Source: Aricia agestis
Taxonomy: Eukaryota > Arthropoda > Insecta > Lepidoptera > Lycaenidae
DNA length: 64,000 nt
Direction of reading: 5' to 3'
NCBI RefSeq assembly: GCF_905147365.1
Contig: NC_056428.1
Location: 28,116,001 to 28,180,000, forward strand
Part shown: positions 45,201-49,507 of the stretch, one piece after another
Numbering within the stretch: the first letter of the stretch is position 1
Layout of the letters: the number at the start of each line of letters is the position of its first letter
Notes under the pieces: model-generated
Told to the model about the DNA's origin: nothing
Database searches by the model: none
Seen by the model: only the letters and a program-made list of their open reading frames with translations
Translations under genes and position numbers: made by a program

Positions 45201-45851
45201 ACTGTTTATAATTCTCATAAAAAAAAATACTTAGGCTTGACGTGCATATTTATTTACATTTACCTGTTAAATATTGTGAACTAAGTGCCTTTGCTGAGCT
45301 GCCAATTATTTTCTGTGAGACTTTTCTTATACTTGTGTACTGGTGACTTTAATTTTAATAGAAACTTTTTATCTATAAACTCGAGATTTAGCTTTTCTAA
45401 ATTAATATAATATTGTGTAAATCCCTATAATCTAATTCTACTATTTCCTGCTATAATAATACAGCTTCGTTCGTTGTTCGGTCCAGTTAGGTTTCTATCA
45501 AAGTAGAAATATTATTCTGGAGAAAAATCGTCGGTCTGACATTTCATGATAGTACAATTTGTAAGTTTTATAGAAGACTGACTAGATTGAATGACTAGGC
45601 TGTATTTATATAAAATTGAAGAGTAAAATAAGGTACTCTAACACCTCGTTAAATTGAAAAGACATAATATCCCTTTTATGTCAAAAACAAACGGGTATAA
45701 GAAAAGTCCCACACATTTTCCCCAAAGTTACCATTACTGTAACATCACAATCGTTACTTTTCAGTACCAACAAGCCCTTCAAGTTGAGAATCAACGGTTG
45801 AAGGACGAGAACGGAGCCCTCATAAGAGTCATCAGCAAACTGTCCAAGTGA
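6102..45851 (+). CDS. Mbs: Myosin phosphatase targeting subunit (MYPT/PPP1R12), gene span within window, 5' end missing
   Basis: Split gene for the regulatory subunit that brings protein phosphatase 1 catalytic subunit to myosin light chain and other targets; in flies it acts against Rho kinase in actomyosin control. I read 17 joined coding exons (6102-6232, 7402-7520, 7891-8039, 8657-8812, 9850-10033, 13709-13867, 14842-14920, 15747-15908, 16695-16745, 19106-19204, 20619-20838, 24881-25025, 25443-25582, 27452-27511, 40079-40234, 42577-42660, 45765-45851). All junctions are GT-AG and in phase, giving 2181 nt, or 726 residues plus stop. Diagnostic blocks are ACIDDN plus LVENGAD ankyrin motifs, PPVRDEESE then RRSTQGVT, KRRSTGV, and the C-terminal ENGALIRVISKLSK. 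The N-terminal PP1-docking segment and first ankyrin repeat lie upstream of base 1. Alternatives inside the gene are an internal first exon at 37898, a second terminal exon at 43161, and optional exons at 16695 and 19106. Confidence 0.95.
7402..7520 (+). CDS. Mbs: Mbs exon B: ankyrin repeat end and linker
   Basis: Acceptor is a T-rich tract ending TTTTTTTAG; donor is AAG|gtttgt. It begins in phase 2 (completing an Arg codon) and ends in phase 1. The 39-residue product YLLENGADVAAVNSDGELPL... followed by DKMEELLQNAI matches the MYPT pattern of an ankyrin repeat, a DIA turn and a MEELLQN helix. Both junctions fit the neighbouring exons. Confidence 0.93.
7627..7840. repeat. SINE/LINE-tail-like dispersed repeat
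   Basis: Contains GTTACCTCTTCACGCCCAAA and CCGATTTTGCTGAAATTTGT and ends with TTAGCTAGT. Similar stretches are at 8523-8630 and 62810-62980. Intronic. This type of tail is common in moth genomes as I recall. Confidence 0.6.
7891..8039 (+). CDS. Mbs: Mbs exon C: inter-ankyrin helix and next ankyrin repeat
   Basis: Acceptor TGTGTTCCAG, donor GAT|gtaagt. It enters in phase 1 and leaves in phase 0. It encodes the charged helix between the two ankyrin blocks of MYPT (AEVDALMSDAKNW) and then GGTPLHVAAAKGYIDV, the first repeat of the second block. The GGT.LHVAAAKGY stretch is nearly invariant in MYPT proteins as I recall them. Confidence 0.94.
8152..8302 (-). repeat. Dispersed repeat, reverse copy of 17880-18030
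   Basis: GCGTAGCATGGTCACCATAG and AAACGGTTTCTTTCTACGGA appear in reverse complement at 17957-18020. Intronic, no coding potential. Confidence 0.65.
8523..8630. repeat. SINE/LINE-tail-like dispersed repeat, partial
   Basis: GAACCGATTTTGCTGAAATT ... CCCAACGGAGTTGCTGG copies part of 7627-7840. It ends 26 bases before the acceptor of Mbs exon D. Confidence 0.6.
8657..8812 (+). CDS. Mbs: Mbs exon D: ankyrin repeats of the second block
   Basis: Acceptor TCTACGCAG, donor TCG|gtaaac; phase 0 at both ends, 52 codons. It encodes VATTLLEDCNVEPDCVDYEG then WTPLHAAALWGQKDAAAILL and YGADPNL, two ankyrin turns with the DYEGWTPLHAAA..G signature. The 130 bases just upstream (8523-8630) are a copy of a dispersed repeat, so the branch-point region of this intron lies in or next to repeat DNA. 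Confidence 0.94.
9138..9271 (-). repeat. Dispersed repeat family R1, fragment (-)
   Basis: Carries only the A-tract half (CTCTTCTGATGTTGCGAGTG ... CCCCTTATTTCATAAAAA) in reverse orientation, 210 bases before copy 1. It could therefore pair with copy 1 in the same intron. Confidence 0.8.
9481..9810 (+). repeat. Dispersed repeat family R1, copy 1 (+)
   Basis: Starts with a T tract and AAAGGGGGCAAACGATCAAA. It runs through a G-rich variable tract of GGGAATAGGGTAATAGG type and ends GCATGGCTCTCCCACGTA. Very similar copies lie at 10468-10846 (reverse) and 51938-52263 (+), with a fragment at 9138-9271 (reverse). No coding capacity. Class unknown; non-autonomous element likely. Confidence 0.85.
9850..10033 (+). 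CDS. Mbs: Mbs exon E: end of ankyrin domain and poly-Asn linker
   Basis: Acceptor TAATTTCAG, donor G|gtaagt; phase 0 to phase 1. It encodes GQTCMDLVDPSISTWL, replacing the vertebrate GQTAFDVAD turn that closes the ankyrin domain. A run of seven asparagines from AAC/AAT codons follows, then a basic stretch KRKHSPPRHDVKR. Its length (184 nt) is not a multiple of three, so skipping would shift the frame. Large inverted copies of one repeat family flank it at 9481-9810 and 10468-10846. Confidence 0.92.
10197..10312. repeat. ATCCGG-rich short-period array
   Basis: About 115 bases built of ATCCGG, TATCCGGCC and their complements (CCGGATA, GGCCGAATA), so it is both tandem and self-complementary. 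It lies in the intron after Mbs exon E. Function unknown. Confidence 0.7.
10468..10846 (-). repeat. Dispersed repeat family R1, copy 2 (-)
   Basis: Reverse-oriented copy beginning TACGTGGGAGAGCCATGCTT and ending at the A tract near 10846. It has a longer internal CCCTATTCCCTTCC tract than copy 1. With copy 1 it encloses Mbs exon E (9850-10033). Confidence 0.85.
11600..12760 (-). pseudogene. Frameshifted copy of a multicopy invertebrate protein of unknown function
   Basis: Reads on the - strand in at least three frames. 12758-12360 holds RYIDAITIVETKSYPPPSKM and ends YDPQPRI. 12400-11990 holds GDNADINVQTLDGNNTLYVM and DFSWLYGKW. 12000-11764 holds LPGWTGILEQLT, QVMFLPFNDHP and CVITFDQPLYSKARDM. 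After a gap, 11750-11640 gives GSGLKEVLGNKIYAPNSVDK and MLSGHAYSR. The GDNAD.N..TLDG.NT..VMG and FDQPLY.KA blocks recur in many invertebrate genomes as an uncharacterised family, perhaps transposon-borne (memory, not search). Single-base shifts near 12365 and 12000 plus a deletion near 11760 make it dead. Confidence 0.7.
13007..13545. repeat. AGGGTTCCGTAGCC dispersed repeat
   Basis: Starts AGGGTTCCGTAGCCAAATGG and CAAAAAACGGAACCCTATAG, then has long T/A tracts and a CTTACCTATGCGTGTGGGGT block. This family is widespread in Lepidoptera as I recall. A related stretch (AAGTGCGAGTTGGAGTCGCC) is at 33280-33330. It fills the intron before Mbs exon F. Confidence 0.7.
13709..13867 (+). CDS. Mbs: Mbs exon F: proline-rich segment and RRSASFR motif
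   Basis: Acceptor CTTTCTTTCAG, donor C|gtgagt; phase 1 to phase 1. It encodes a Pro/Lys/Glu-rich disordered segment followed by SWRRSASFRNRQQ. An RRS.SFR motif at this place is a family mark of MYPT proteins and a plausible site for basophilic kinases. Codon use is GC-rich compared with the surrounding intron, which makes the exon stand out. Confidence 0.9.
14842..14920 (+). CDS. Mbs: Mbs exon G: Asn-rich linker with RRTHSFE
   Basis: Acceptor CAATTTCCAG, donor AA|gtaagt; phase 1 to phase 2. It encodes about 26 residues: an Asn/Asp-rich stretch, then ILRRTHSFENDK. The R-R-T-x-S element resembles a kinase recognition site. The reading frame joins exon F and exon H without gap. The body of the motif is not one I can place in vertebrate MYPT1. 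Confidence 0.85.
15747..15908 (+). CDS. Mbs: Mbs exon H: linker with alternative 3' splice sites 21 nt apart
   Basis: Encodes FYQRYKDVTARIKASSCPVI followed by a Ser/Thr/Asn-rich stretch ending in IKSR; donor AG|gtgtga. Two acceptors fit the frame: TTTGAACAG (exon from 15747) and the more pyrimidine-rich TCTGTTTTGTAG (exon from 15726). The second would add seven residues, MHVCLNS. Both keep phase 2. I prefer the short form because FYQRY then follows the preceding DKN directly, but both may be used. Confidence 0.83.
16695..16745 (+). CDS. Mbs: Mbs exon I: small 51-nt cassette exon
   Basis: Acceptor is a long T tract ending TTTTTTTTTTCAG; donor AG|gtgtgt. It is phase 2 at both ends and a multiple of three (17 codons), encoding INTWNTPSTNTQTTVRR when joined to exon K. 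If exon J is skipped, the product reads VRR|SFVPPVRDEESE, closely matching the vertebrate RRRSYLTPVRDEESE. This supports its being real. It is probably alternatively spliced. Confidence 0.78.
16912..17039. mobile_element. MITE with GGGCCTGTTTCACCACTT ends
   Basis: 128 bases. Left end GGGCCTGTTTCACCACTTCC TGATAA; right end is its reverse complement TTATCAG AAAGTGGTGAAACAGGCCC with one base difference. It lies between Mbs exons I and J. Confidence 0.85.
17850..18185 (+). repeat. Dispersed repeat, forward copy of the 8152-8302 family
   Basis: Runs from a GGATCCCTTCATCAGCAGGG start through TTCCGTAGAAAGAAACCGTT, then TCTATGGTGACCATGCTACG. The several open frames here on both strands follow the repeat and are not genes. 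Confidence 0.6.
18314..18802 (+). mobile_element. About 490-bp dispersed element, forward copy
   Basis: Starts CTAGAGATCGCCCAATGGTC, includes CTTGTCACTCAAAAATCTGT, and ends near CGCGTATTAATATTATG. A reverse copy is at 36283-36770. Small open frames inside are not protein-like. Confidence 0.75.
19106..19204 (+). CDS. Mbs: Mbs exon J: Ser/Thr-rich 99-nt cassette exon
   Basis: Acceptor GTTGTGGCAG, donor AA|gtaccc (weak). Phase 2 at both ends, 33 codons. It encodes a Ser/Thr/Asn-rich stretch followed by KLSPGNIFKNFFK, then joins SFVPPVRDEESE of exon K. The region is GC-rich inside AT-rich intron and has coding-like base use. Because it is a multiple of three and shares phase with exon I, inclusion is optional; it could alternate with exon I. 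Confidence 0.78.
19971..20413. mobile_element. Nested MITEs before Mbs exon K
   Basis: Outer arms: TTAGGCCCATTTTCGCCAAC (19971) and CGTTGGTGAAATTGAGCCTTA (to 20413). Inner arms: ACTCACATATGGTTTTGCT (20099) and AGCAAAACCGTATGTGAGT (to 20378). The inner element, rich in CTCGAT/ATCGAG words, appears to have landed in the outer one. Confidence 0.7.
20619..20838 (+). CDS. Mbs: Mbs exon K: first inhibitory phosphorylation site (RRSTQGVT)
   Basis: Acceptor ATTCTTTTAG, donor ACC|gtgagt; enters phase 2, leaves phase 0. It encodes SFVPPVRDEESETQRKAHAK, then RETRRSTQGVTLDEIKSAEQ and a Lys/Pro-rich tail. RRSTQGVT is the Rho-kinase/ZIPK site equivalent to vertebrate MYPT1 Thr696; the Thr codon is at 20704-20706. 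When phosphorylated, this segment blocks the PP1 active site. The match to MYPT1 over about 45 residues makes this the strongest diagnostic exon. Confidence 0.96.
21463..21613. mobile_element. MITE with TAAGCTGCCTTTCCACC ends
   Basis: Left TAAGCTGCCTTTCCACCGAA and right CATGTATGGTGGAAATAGAGCC are roughly inverted. A related end (TAGGCTGCGTTTCCACTGAA) occurs at 25603. Intronic. Confidence 0.5.
22083..22445. mobile_element. Probable MITE with TGTCCACACT ends
   Basis: AGCTATGTCCACACTATGCA (22083) faces CACAGTGTGGACATCTATTC (22425). The interior contains direct and inverted GCGCATT/AATGCG words. Intronic between exons K and L. Confidence 0.55.
22650..22790. other. Isolated GC-rich segment in intron
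   Basis: CGCTCGCGCTCGCGACCGCG-type sequence about 100 bases long amid AT-rich intron. There is no clean reading frame with splice sites. A similar GC-rich patch is at 53637-53740, suggesting a repeat rather than a promoter. Confidence 0.4.
23660..23736. mobile_element. Small MITE with CCGGTTTATT ends, copy 1
   Basis: GGCCGGTTTATTATTCCACT faces GGATTTGAATAATGTAAACCG. A related copy is at 25920-26035 (GGTTTATTCCAATCCAG / GGACTGGAATAATGTAAACC). Confidence 0.6.
24881..25025 (+). CDS. Mbs: Mbs exon L: Thr/Ser-rich linker
   Basis: Acceptor TATCACACAG, donor G|gttggt (weak consensus). Phase 0 to phase 1. It encodes FELEDAGRSSPKTATAAETT, a LPLRRPPTTNNTSN stretch and SSPTKEESRT, a low-complexity disordered linker between the two regulatory threonines. 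It has no recognisable domain. It is supported by phase, by GC content and by exact joining with exon M. Confidence 0.85.
25443..25582 (+). CDS. Mbs: Mbs exon M: second inhibitory phosphorylation site (KRRSTGV)
   Basis: Acceptor TTTTTTAAACAG, donor GAC|gtgagt; phase 1 to phase 0. It encodes EDEKERESSSESKSSGTSPS, then IQRRRRPKRRSTGVGHVDMD. RRRP.KRRSTGV equals the second Rho-kinase site of vertebrate MYPT1 (Thr853); the Thr codon is at 25556-25558. A near-copy of the acceptor and first 16 exon bases lies 44 nt upstream at 25397-25414. Confidence 0.95.
25920..26035. mobile_element. Small MITE with CCGGTTTATT ends, copy 2
   Basis: GATTGGTTTATTCCAATCCA at the left and TTGGACTGGAATAATGTAAACC at the right are inverted. 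It lies in the intron after Mbs exon M. Confidence 0.6.
26256..26380. repeat. Dispersed repeat shared with 62368-62480
   Basis: Both copies carry CTCTTCACACTCAC, GCCAGGTGAA, AGGACGACGCGGATTCATCG and a CAGTTTT/TAGTTTTCT end. One copy is in Mbs, the other in the CCP gene. Class unknown. Confidence 0.65.
26957..27361 (+). repeat. 105-bp direct repeat, 300-base period, before Mbs exon N
   Basis: Copy 1 at 26957-27061 and copy 2 at 27257-27361 (ATTATACCTACTCGTTGTAG onward) differ at about three positions. The offset is exactly 300 bases. The second copy ends 90 bases before exon N. Confidence 0.85.
27452..27511 (+). CDS. Mbs: Mbs exon N: acidic Gly/Asp linker, 60 nt
   Basis: Acceptor TAACTGTTGTAG, donor CAG|gtagga; phase 0 at both ends, 20 codons: DIVNDRGGGGEGDGDADNVQ. 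It sits where vertebrate MYPT1 has an acidic stretch after the second phosphosite and joins in phase to the coiled-coil exon at 40079. Intron sequence on both sides carries local duplications. Confidence 0.82.
27512..27900 (+). repeat. Diverged tandem copies containing the exon N donor motif
   Basis: GTAGGACATAAAAA at the real donor (27512) recurs as CAGGTAGGATATAAAAA at 27821. TGGTAGGACAACTATCC occurs at 27533, 27632 and 27867. Periods are irregular. It appears to be an old local duplication starting at the exon end. Confidence 0.65.
29991..30144. mobile_element. MITE with GCCCAATAGG ends
   Basis: Left GCCCAATAGGCAATAGCGCA and right TGCGCTATTGGGC are inverted. The GC-rich interior has CGGCCATCGA / TCGATGGCC arms. 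Intronic, between exon N and the internal first exon. Confidence 0.75.
30620..30804. mobile_element. MITE with long AGGCTGGTTTTAG arms
   Basis: Left arm begins AGGCTGGTTTTAGAGTCACG and continues CGGACCGTCGGTACGGATCG. The right arm is its inverted match with few differences, ending CTAAAACCAGTCCT. Arms cover about 60 bases each and can form a long hairpin. Confidence 0.85.
32490..32765. repeat. Non-LTR/SINE-like tail repeat followed by microsatellite
   Basis: Includes AAAATTTCAGCAAAACGGTT, GGTAACAGATAGACAGACAC and TTTATAATATAAGTATGGCT, the typical 3' tail words of moth retroposons. A (CATA)n tract follows. Confidence 0.6.
32779..32810. repeat. (CATA)n microsatellite
   Basis: Eight or so units of ATAC/CATA at the end of a retroposon-like repeat. 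Confidence 0.9.
33725..33765. repeat. Perfect 18-bp hairpin
   Basis: Arms CGCTATGTCCTTATTGCA and its exact reverse complement flank a 5-base loop CTTAA. Intronic. There is no protein or RNA-gene context. Confidence 0.85.
34540..34589. repeat. 17-bp inverted repeat
   Basis: ACAAAATATTTAAACAC and its exact reverse complement flank an A/T loop of 16 bases. Likely a small AT-rich foldback. Confidence 0.7.
35490..36280 (+). repeat. 174-bp tandem array ending in a moth retroposon tail
   Basis: Three units start TGAACGCGCTAATCTCAGGA at 35511, 35685 and 35859. Each contains GGCTATATTTTATCACG and GAAATAGAGGAAAATGTGG. The array ends near 36040 and is followed by GCGGACGAAGTCGCGGGCAA at 36252. A (GTTT)n tract precedes it. 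It probably arose from internal amplification of one retroposon tail. Confidence 0.8.
36283..36770 (-). mobile_element. About 490-bp dispersed element, reverse copy
   Basis: Reverse complement of 18314-18802, ending GACCATTGGGCGATCTCTAG. The two copies sit about 17.5 kb apart in inverted orientation inside Mbs introns, enclosing exons J to N. Confidence 0.75.
37490..37897 (+). promoter_or_regulatory. Candidate internal promoter and 5' leader with upstream ORFs
   Basis: CpG-rich stretch within an AT-rich 12.6-kb intron, directly before the ATG at 37898. It includes an ATG-stop (ATGTGA, 37886-37891) and a frame opening at 37704 whose in-frame ATG at 37881 ends at TGA 37899-37901, overlapping the main start. 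No TATA box or exact arthropod initiator is certain. The promoter role is inferred from base composition and the downstream first exon. Confidence 0.45.
37898..38443 (+). CDS. Mbs: Alternative first exon of Mbs (short isoform)
   Basis: Open for 182 codons from an ATG with A at -3, ending at TGT|gtatgt in phase 0, which joins the coiled-coil exon at 40079. The product starts MSRKQDRYFSSRPRSLTSHY. It has a Tyr/Ser/Asn-rich region (about residues 20-90), a Lys/Pro-rich segment (about 95-135) and a basic R.KSRSKSR patch with Ser-rich tail. No polypyrimidine acceptor precedes the ATG, and 37490-37900 is CpG-rich, so I read this as an internal promoter and first exon. With the later exons it would give 290 or 294 residues without ankyrin repeats, like the small subunits made from vertebrate PPP1R12B. 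A long-form exon with a hidden acceptor, or an unrelated gene, is less likely. Confidence 0.8.
38549..38645. repeat. Perfect 46-bp hairpin with 5-base loop
   Basis: The left arm 38549-38594 (TGCTTTAATTAGCATTAACT...) is the exact reverse complement of the right arm 38600-38645; the loop is AGCAA. It lies 106 bases after the donor of the internal first exon and would form a 46-bp RNA stem in the short-form transcript. Confidence 0.92.
38646..40078. other. Mbs intron between internal first exon and coiled coil
   Basis: AT-rich with no repeat family of note beyond the hairpin at its start. A fragment CAACGCCTGTTACTGTTAAT at 39471 resembles the outer MITE end at 19985. No exon seen. Confidence 0.55.
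40079..40234 (+). CDS. Mbs: Mbs exon P: start of C-terminal coiled coil
   Basis: Acceptor TTTCGCATTCCAG, donor GTG|gtaagt; phase 0 at both ends, 52 codons. It encodes SGSERTEDGDDRDYKALYEQ followed by a heptad helix rich in Glu/Arg/Leu (SEVRRLRALLQTSEQQLRDS). DYK.LYEQ matches the vertebrate DFKKLYEQ that opens the MYPT coiled coil, used for dimerisation and partner binding. Both the long and short forms should contain it. Four further copies of its last 18 bases, three followed by GTAAGT, lie in the next 550 bases of intron. Confidence 0.94.
40217..40830 (+). repeat. Tandem array carrying copies of the exon P donor
   Basis: The last 18 exon bases, ACGAGGCTCACTCAAGTG, occur at 40217 (real exon), 40363, 40543 (mutated), 40650 and 40758 (mutated). 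GTAAGTTGAC follows all except the one at 40543. Between them AACAAACGGTGGTAACTGGT repeats. Spacings are 146, 180, 107 and 108 bases. The array began as a duplication that included the exon-intron boundary. Confidence 0.92.
40831..42576. other. Mbs intron P-Q after the donor array
   Basis: AT-rich. A dispersed segment (TTCTTCTCGCCGGACTAGTT, 41522) is followed by A/T-rich tail DNA, and a small ATACGCATTAATATGCGTAT palindromic patch is at 42256-42290. No exon seen. Confidence 0.5.
42577..42660 (+). CDS. Mbs: Mbs exon Q: coiled-coil helix
   Basis: Acceptor TTGTCTTTTTCAG, donor AAG|gtatta; phase 0 at both ends, 28 codons. It encodes NQNSLSEIEKREKRAMERKL then SEMEEELK, nearly the vertebrate MEKRERRALERRISEMEEELK. 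It continues the parallel coiled coil. It can splice in phase to either terminal exon, 43161 or 45765. Confidence 0.95.
42703..42828. mobile_element. MITE between the last two coiled-coil exons
   Basis: CTTCACGTTGGCTCATGATG and CATCATGTGCCAACGTGAAG are near-perfect 22-base inverted ends. It starts 43 bases after the exon Q donor. Related elements are at 522-624 and 28930-29040. Confidence 0.85.
43161..43259 (+). CDS. Mbs: Mbs alternative terminal exon 1: leucine zipper
   Basis: Acceptor CGTTTTGTAG, phase 0, 32 codons plus TAG. It encodes QLQKLKAENERLRAENRALT, then RVVSKLTNSAAK. Leucines at residues 5, 12, 19 and 26 form a full zipper. It is a diverged duplicate of the exon at 45765 (about 15 of 28 positions identical by eye) and ends with a different tail. 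AATAAA at 43607-43612 and 43715-43720 could serve as polyadenylation signals. Confidence 0.9.
   Translation, partial: QLQKLKAENERLRAENRALTRVVSKLTNSAAK
44010..44515. mobile_element. Nested MITEs between the two alternative terminal exons
   Basis: Outer ends GTGTTTGATATTCTATTTGCC and inverse belong to the family also at 53750-54020. An inner element (44162-44467) has 69-base arms, CTAGCATGGCCACCGGTAGA onward, with a single mismatch to the right arm. Its two arms give the same peptide in open frames of opposite strands, an effect of the palindrome. Confidence 0.88.
45765..45851 (+). CDS. Mbs: Mbs alternative terminal exon 2: conserved leucine zipper
   Basis: Acceptor GTTACTTTTCAG, phase 0, 28 codons plus TGA. 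It encodes YQQALQVENQRLKDENGALI, then RVISKLSK. ENQRLKDENGALIRVISKLSK is almost the vertebrate LZ-positive C-terminus that binds cGMP-dependent kinase, so this is probably the ancestral copy. Leucines again fall at residues 5, 12, 19 and 26. A candidate poly(A) signal AATAAA at 47776-47781 is followed by T-rich DNA. Confidence 0.94.
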   Translation, partial: YQQALQVENQRLKDENGALIRVISKLSK

Positions 45852-48548
45852 AACTCGGCCAACCCACGACAAGTAAGGCCGTAGAAGTTTCCTAAACTAT
45901 CATAGTCTGTACATAACCTGGGAATATACGGAGTGTTATTTACCGTGAGAGTTCATACATTTGTGGCGATACGAATTGTTCCCGACTAAATCCTCTGTGT
46001 TGATTCATGTATTCCTAAAGCTAAGCGTAAGATAGGTTAGTTTAATTTTTTATTAGAGATCACGATATACTTCATATTTATATTATGTATCTCGAATGAT
46101 TATATATTATGTATAGGTTAAAGCAATAGTCACGATTGGAAATGTGATATCGATTTCTTACTAAATCTTTGAACAAGTATGAATTAAGTTTTTTTTAGCG
46201 TAGACTGTTTTGTATAATAACTGATGAATGACAATCATACAAATGAATGACAATTTTCTATTTTGCCATTTTTTGGTCGTTTGACGGGGCATATATCGAA
46301 GATTTCGCTTGGCCCATTTGTGACAGTCTGGGTTATTGCCAGTTTGTTAAGATATCGTGCCTCCTCCGTCGTGAATACGAGGGAAGAGAGAGATGGCGTG
46401 ATCCATGATTCTCCTCCCACACAGACGCAGGTGGCCCGTAGTGGAATTTAAATGTTTTTACCGATACTTATTATTATTAATAATTATTATATATTAATGT
46501 TTTCAATATATTTGAATTTTTTGTATTGAAACAAACAATACAACAGGTGCATAATATTGAAATAAATCTCATCCGACTATGGAAATTATATTCTCGTCTT
46601 AATAATTTTTGTTGAAATCGATCAAAGATGTTTACACCAGCCATGTTATGTATAACGGGAATACTTTTTAATGTATTATAATAATTAAATGTATATGATA
46701 TTTCGCTACACACGAAATATTATTATTTGTTAAATAATTTTGTGACAGAGTATTTAAAGCGATTTAAATGTTATTTTGTGTATTTGAGATAGTATTTTCG
46801 ATTTATATTATAAACCCCTTACTAATAAAAGAAGTTATACAACGTGTGAGATATTCAATGTTTCTTATTAGAATTTTTCGAGCGATTTTTTGTATTAGAC
46901 AGGGCCAAAACATAAGTTGGCGTATCCGTTGTATAAATTTTTTTATTAGTAAGGGAGTAAATAAGTTAATATGCGTCGTTTTGTTACAAAAGTATTACAG
47001 ATGCATTTGAGATCCGACAGCGGAACTGTCAACTTTTGAATCTAGTTGCCATACAGAATCAATTGAAAAGTTTATACGTAAATCTTGCTATGAATTGTGA
47101 TGTATTTTATTATTGAAACAATATAAACCACCTTATTAATACAAATGCCTAAATGATACCTCATACATTATTTTGTTCTTGTCTAGACAAGAATGGCCGG
47201 TTTTTTGACAGCAATTTATATATTTATTAGCACTTTTGATTGGCTAACGCCAATACATTGGCCAATCATCGAAGCTGTTCAATAGATAATCTACAGTTAA
47301 AAAAACTCAAAAACGGTTCATAGGAGGTTAGAAAATAAGCTTCATAGATAAGTACAAAACATTGTATAGCATAATATGCAATAGGTTTTTTTATTATTAA
47401 GGTGGTATGTGTCCAACGTGTTAGGTTCTGTGTTTTTATCGATGTCGACCCAACACTAGTTATCGTACAAAACACATTTTTTATAAGCTATGACTAAAAT
47501 TACATAAAATACGCACATTGGACCTAAGTGTTTCGATTTTATTTAATCAAAGTATTGAATTATTTTAATTATACATAGAATATGAAATACATCATACAGA
47601 ATGCATTATATCACTTATTTCTATACAATGTTTGAATTTAAAATGTTTAATGCTATGTCTTAACTTGTTAGTTATAATATGAGAACATGTATAGAAATAT
47701 AAAATGTCAGTAAGTTAGTGGTTCTTAAATATTTGTTCATTAAAGTTTTTATTTATTTCGAGAGATAAGAGTTAAAATAAACATCTCCAATGATTTTTTT
47801 GCTCTTTATTTTTTCCTTTTTTTGCTTTTTTATAACGGTGATTGGGCATTTCACGAAGTGCCTTAAGACTCGTGTGTTCCATTCTCATGATCAGGCTAGT
47901 CGTTAATTTTCGTATTTTTGTACTATACTTGCATTTTCTTTTGCTATGTAGTTTCTAATGACTGTCTAAACTCTATTTATAAATAATAATTAAACATAAT
48001 GGAACCCTAGATTTTTTTTCTACTAGTATCGGTGCGCTTTTTCTATTACCAAACAAAATATTATTTAAAAATGCTTGTTACGTATCATACTAGTTTCTTC
48101 TGTGTTGGTCAGCTAACTTTATACCTTTGTACCTTAATATTATAGTATTATCTTATTTTTTTACTGTGGTGTCGAAAGGACAAGATACTTCTCATTATTA
48201 TAACGTATAGATTCATATGAACATATTATTGTATATATTATTCTATAAAAATTCGTCACATAAACTTTTTATATATTTTTATTTATTCAATCTCGGTTAA
48301 AAATATATCTTTATGTAGTATCTTGTTTTTCGTTGCTGCAGTTTTTTAACATATCACTCATATTACTCCTTGATGTCTATTTAATGCAATGTATCCAGTA
48401 GTACATACATAATATGCAATAATAATATTGTGATAAATAGTCAAACAATAATCACCATTACATAATAATATGGAGCCATATTTCTCAGCAGCGTTTCGTT
48501 GTGTCGTCGCATTATTATCAATGCTGCGTCATATTACAATAGGCCACA
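45852..48548 (+). other. 3' UTR and downstream flank of Mbs
   Basis: AT-rich sequence after the TGA at 45849. Possible poly(A) signals include AATAAA at 46560 and 47776; the latter precedes a T-rich stretch at 47795-47835. The transcript end cannot be fixed from sequence alone. A MITE at 46815-46955 would lie in the UTR if the distal signal is used. Confidence 0.5.
46815..46955. mobile_element. MITE with CCCTTACTAATAAAA ends
   Basis: CCCCTTACTAATAAAAGAAG faces TTTTTTTATTAGTAAGGG. Inner arms TTATACAACG / CGTTGTATAA also match. It lies in the long 3' region of Mbs or just beyond. Confidence 0.75.
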
Positions 48549-48995
48549 TTAAGGTGACGCCGCGTTAAAGTAAAAAACCGTGTTGGATACGTTTTAGATT
48601 GCTTGTTTTCTATGAGAGGCCGGTCCGGCCCTCTCATGCTTGTAAAAATGGAAAGGGTGTAAGCGACAAAATGGTTTTTGTTGCGTAATTTAAAAACCAT
48701 AAATACATTTCATATAAGCTGTGGGCAAATTAAAGTGTATGCTTGAACCAATCTTTGTACAAATTTTGGAAGCTTAAATCACTCTCCTCTGTTGGCAAAA
48801 TAGGATTCCCTTTTTTACAGAGGTTTTTTCGATAGATTATTCTGTGTTATAAAAGTTGATCAATCGTGTTATGCCATGGGTAATTCAAAGACAAAGACAT
48901 GATGAATACTGACAATGAACTTTAATTTCTTAGCTTTAGTCATTGCTGAGAAAAATCGATATCGCTACAGCCAAATTATCAAGGTGTCGCCTTAA
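48549..48995. mobile_element. piggyBac-like TTAA MITE, copy 1
   Basis: Bounded by TTAA on both sides. Inverted ends TTAAGGTGACGCC and GGTGTCGCCTTAA. The interior has an inverted TCTATGAGAGGCCGG / CCGGCCCTCTCATG. About 447 bases, no open frame of note. A second copy is at 58611-59069. Confidence 0.85.
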
Positions 48996-49507
48996 TGCGT
49001 TGCATCCTCAAAGTGAGGTGTTTGTCGGAGAAGAAACGAAAGGCACTCTGATTGGTCGATACTGTTACAGCCGCCGCAGCCATTGGTACGATAATGTTTC
49101 AGCAATAATATTATATTACGTCAATGCAAATGTGGCATACAATATATTATAACTGCAATGTTCTCACGCTGGAGATGCGCTGGAGGCAGCATCAGCTCAG
49201 ACAGTAAACAAAGTTTTGTTCGACGTTTGACAACGTTTCTGTCGATGTTCTGATAATATGACGTGTGCAACATAATATCGGAATTTGGTCGGATTTTTTT
49301 ACTGTATGTGCTAGTGGCGCCCTCTGCTAAGACCATTGCGTAATTTTCTCTATTATTCGTAATCGTCAAAGTGACGTTTATTTGAATACTATCGTTTCCT
49401 ATTTATTAGAAAACGTCACCTGTAAGGTGAATGAGCATTTTTTTCTGACTGCACCGCGCTACAACTTAAAATTCAAACTCTGGCAATGATACGTGCATGG
49501 CCAGGAC

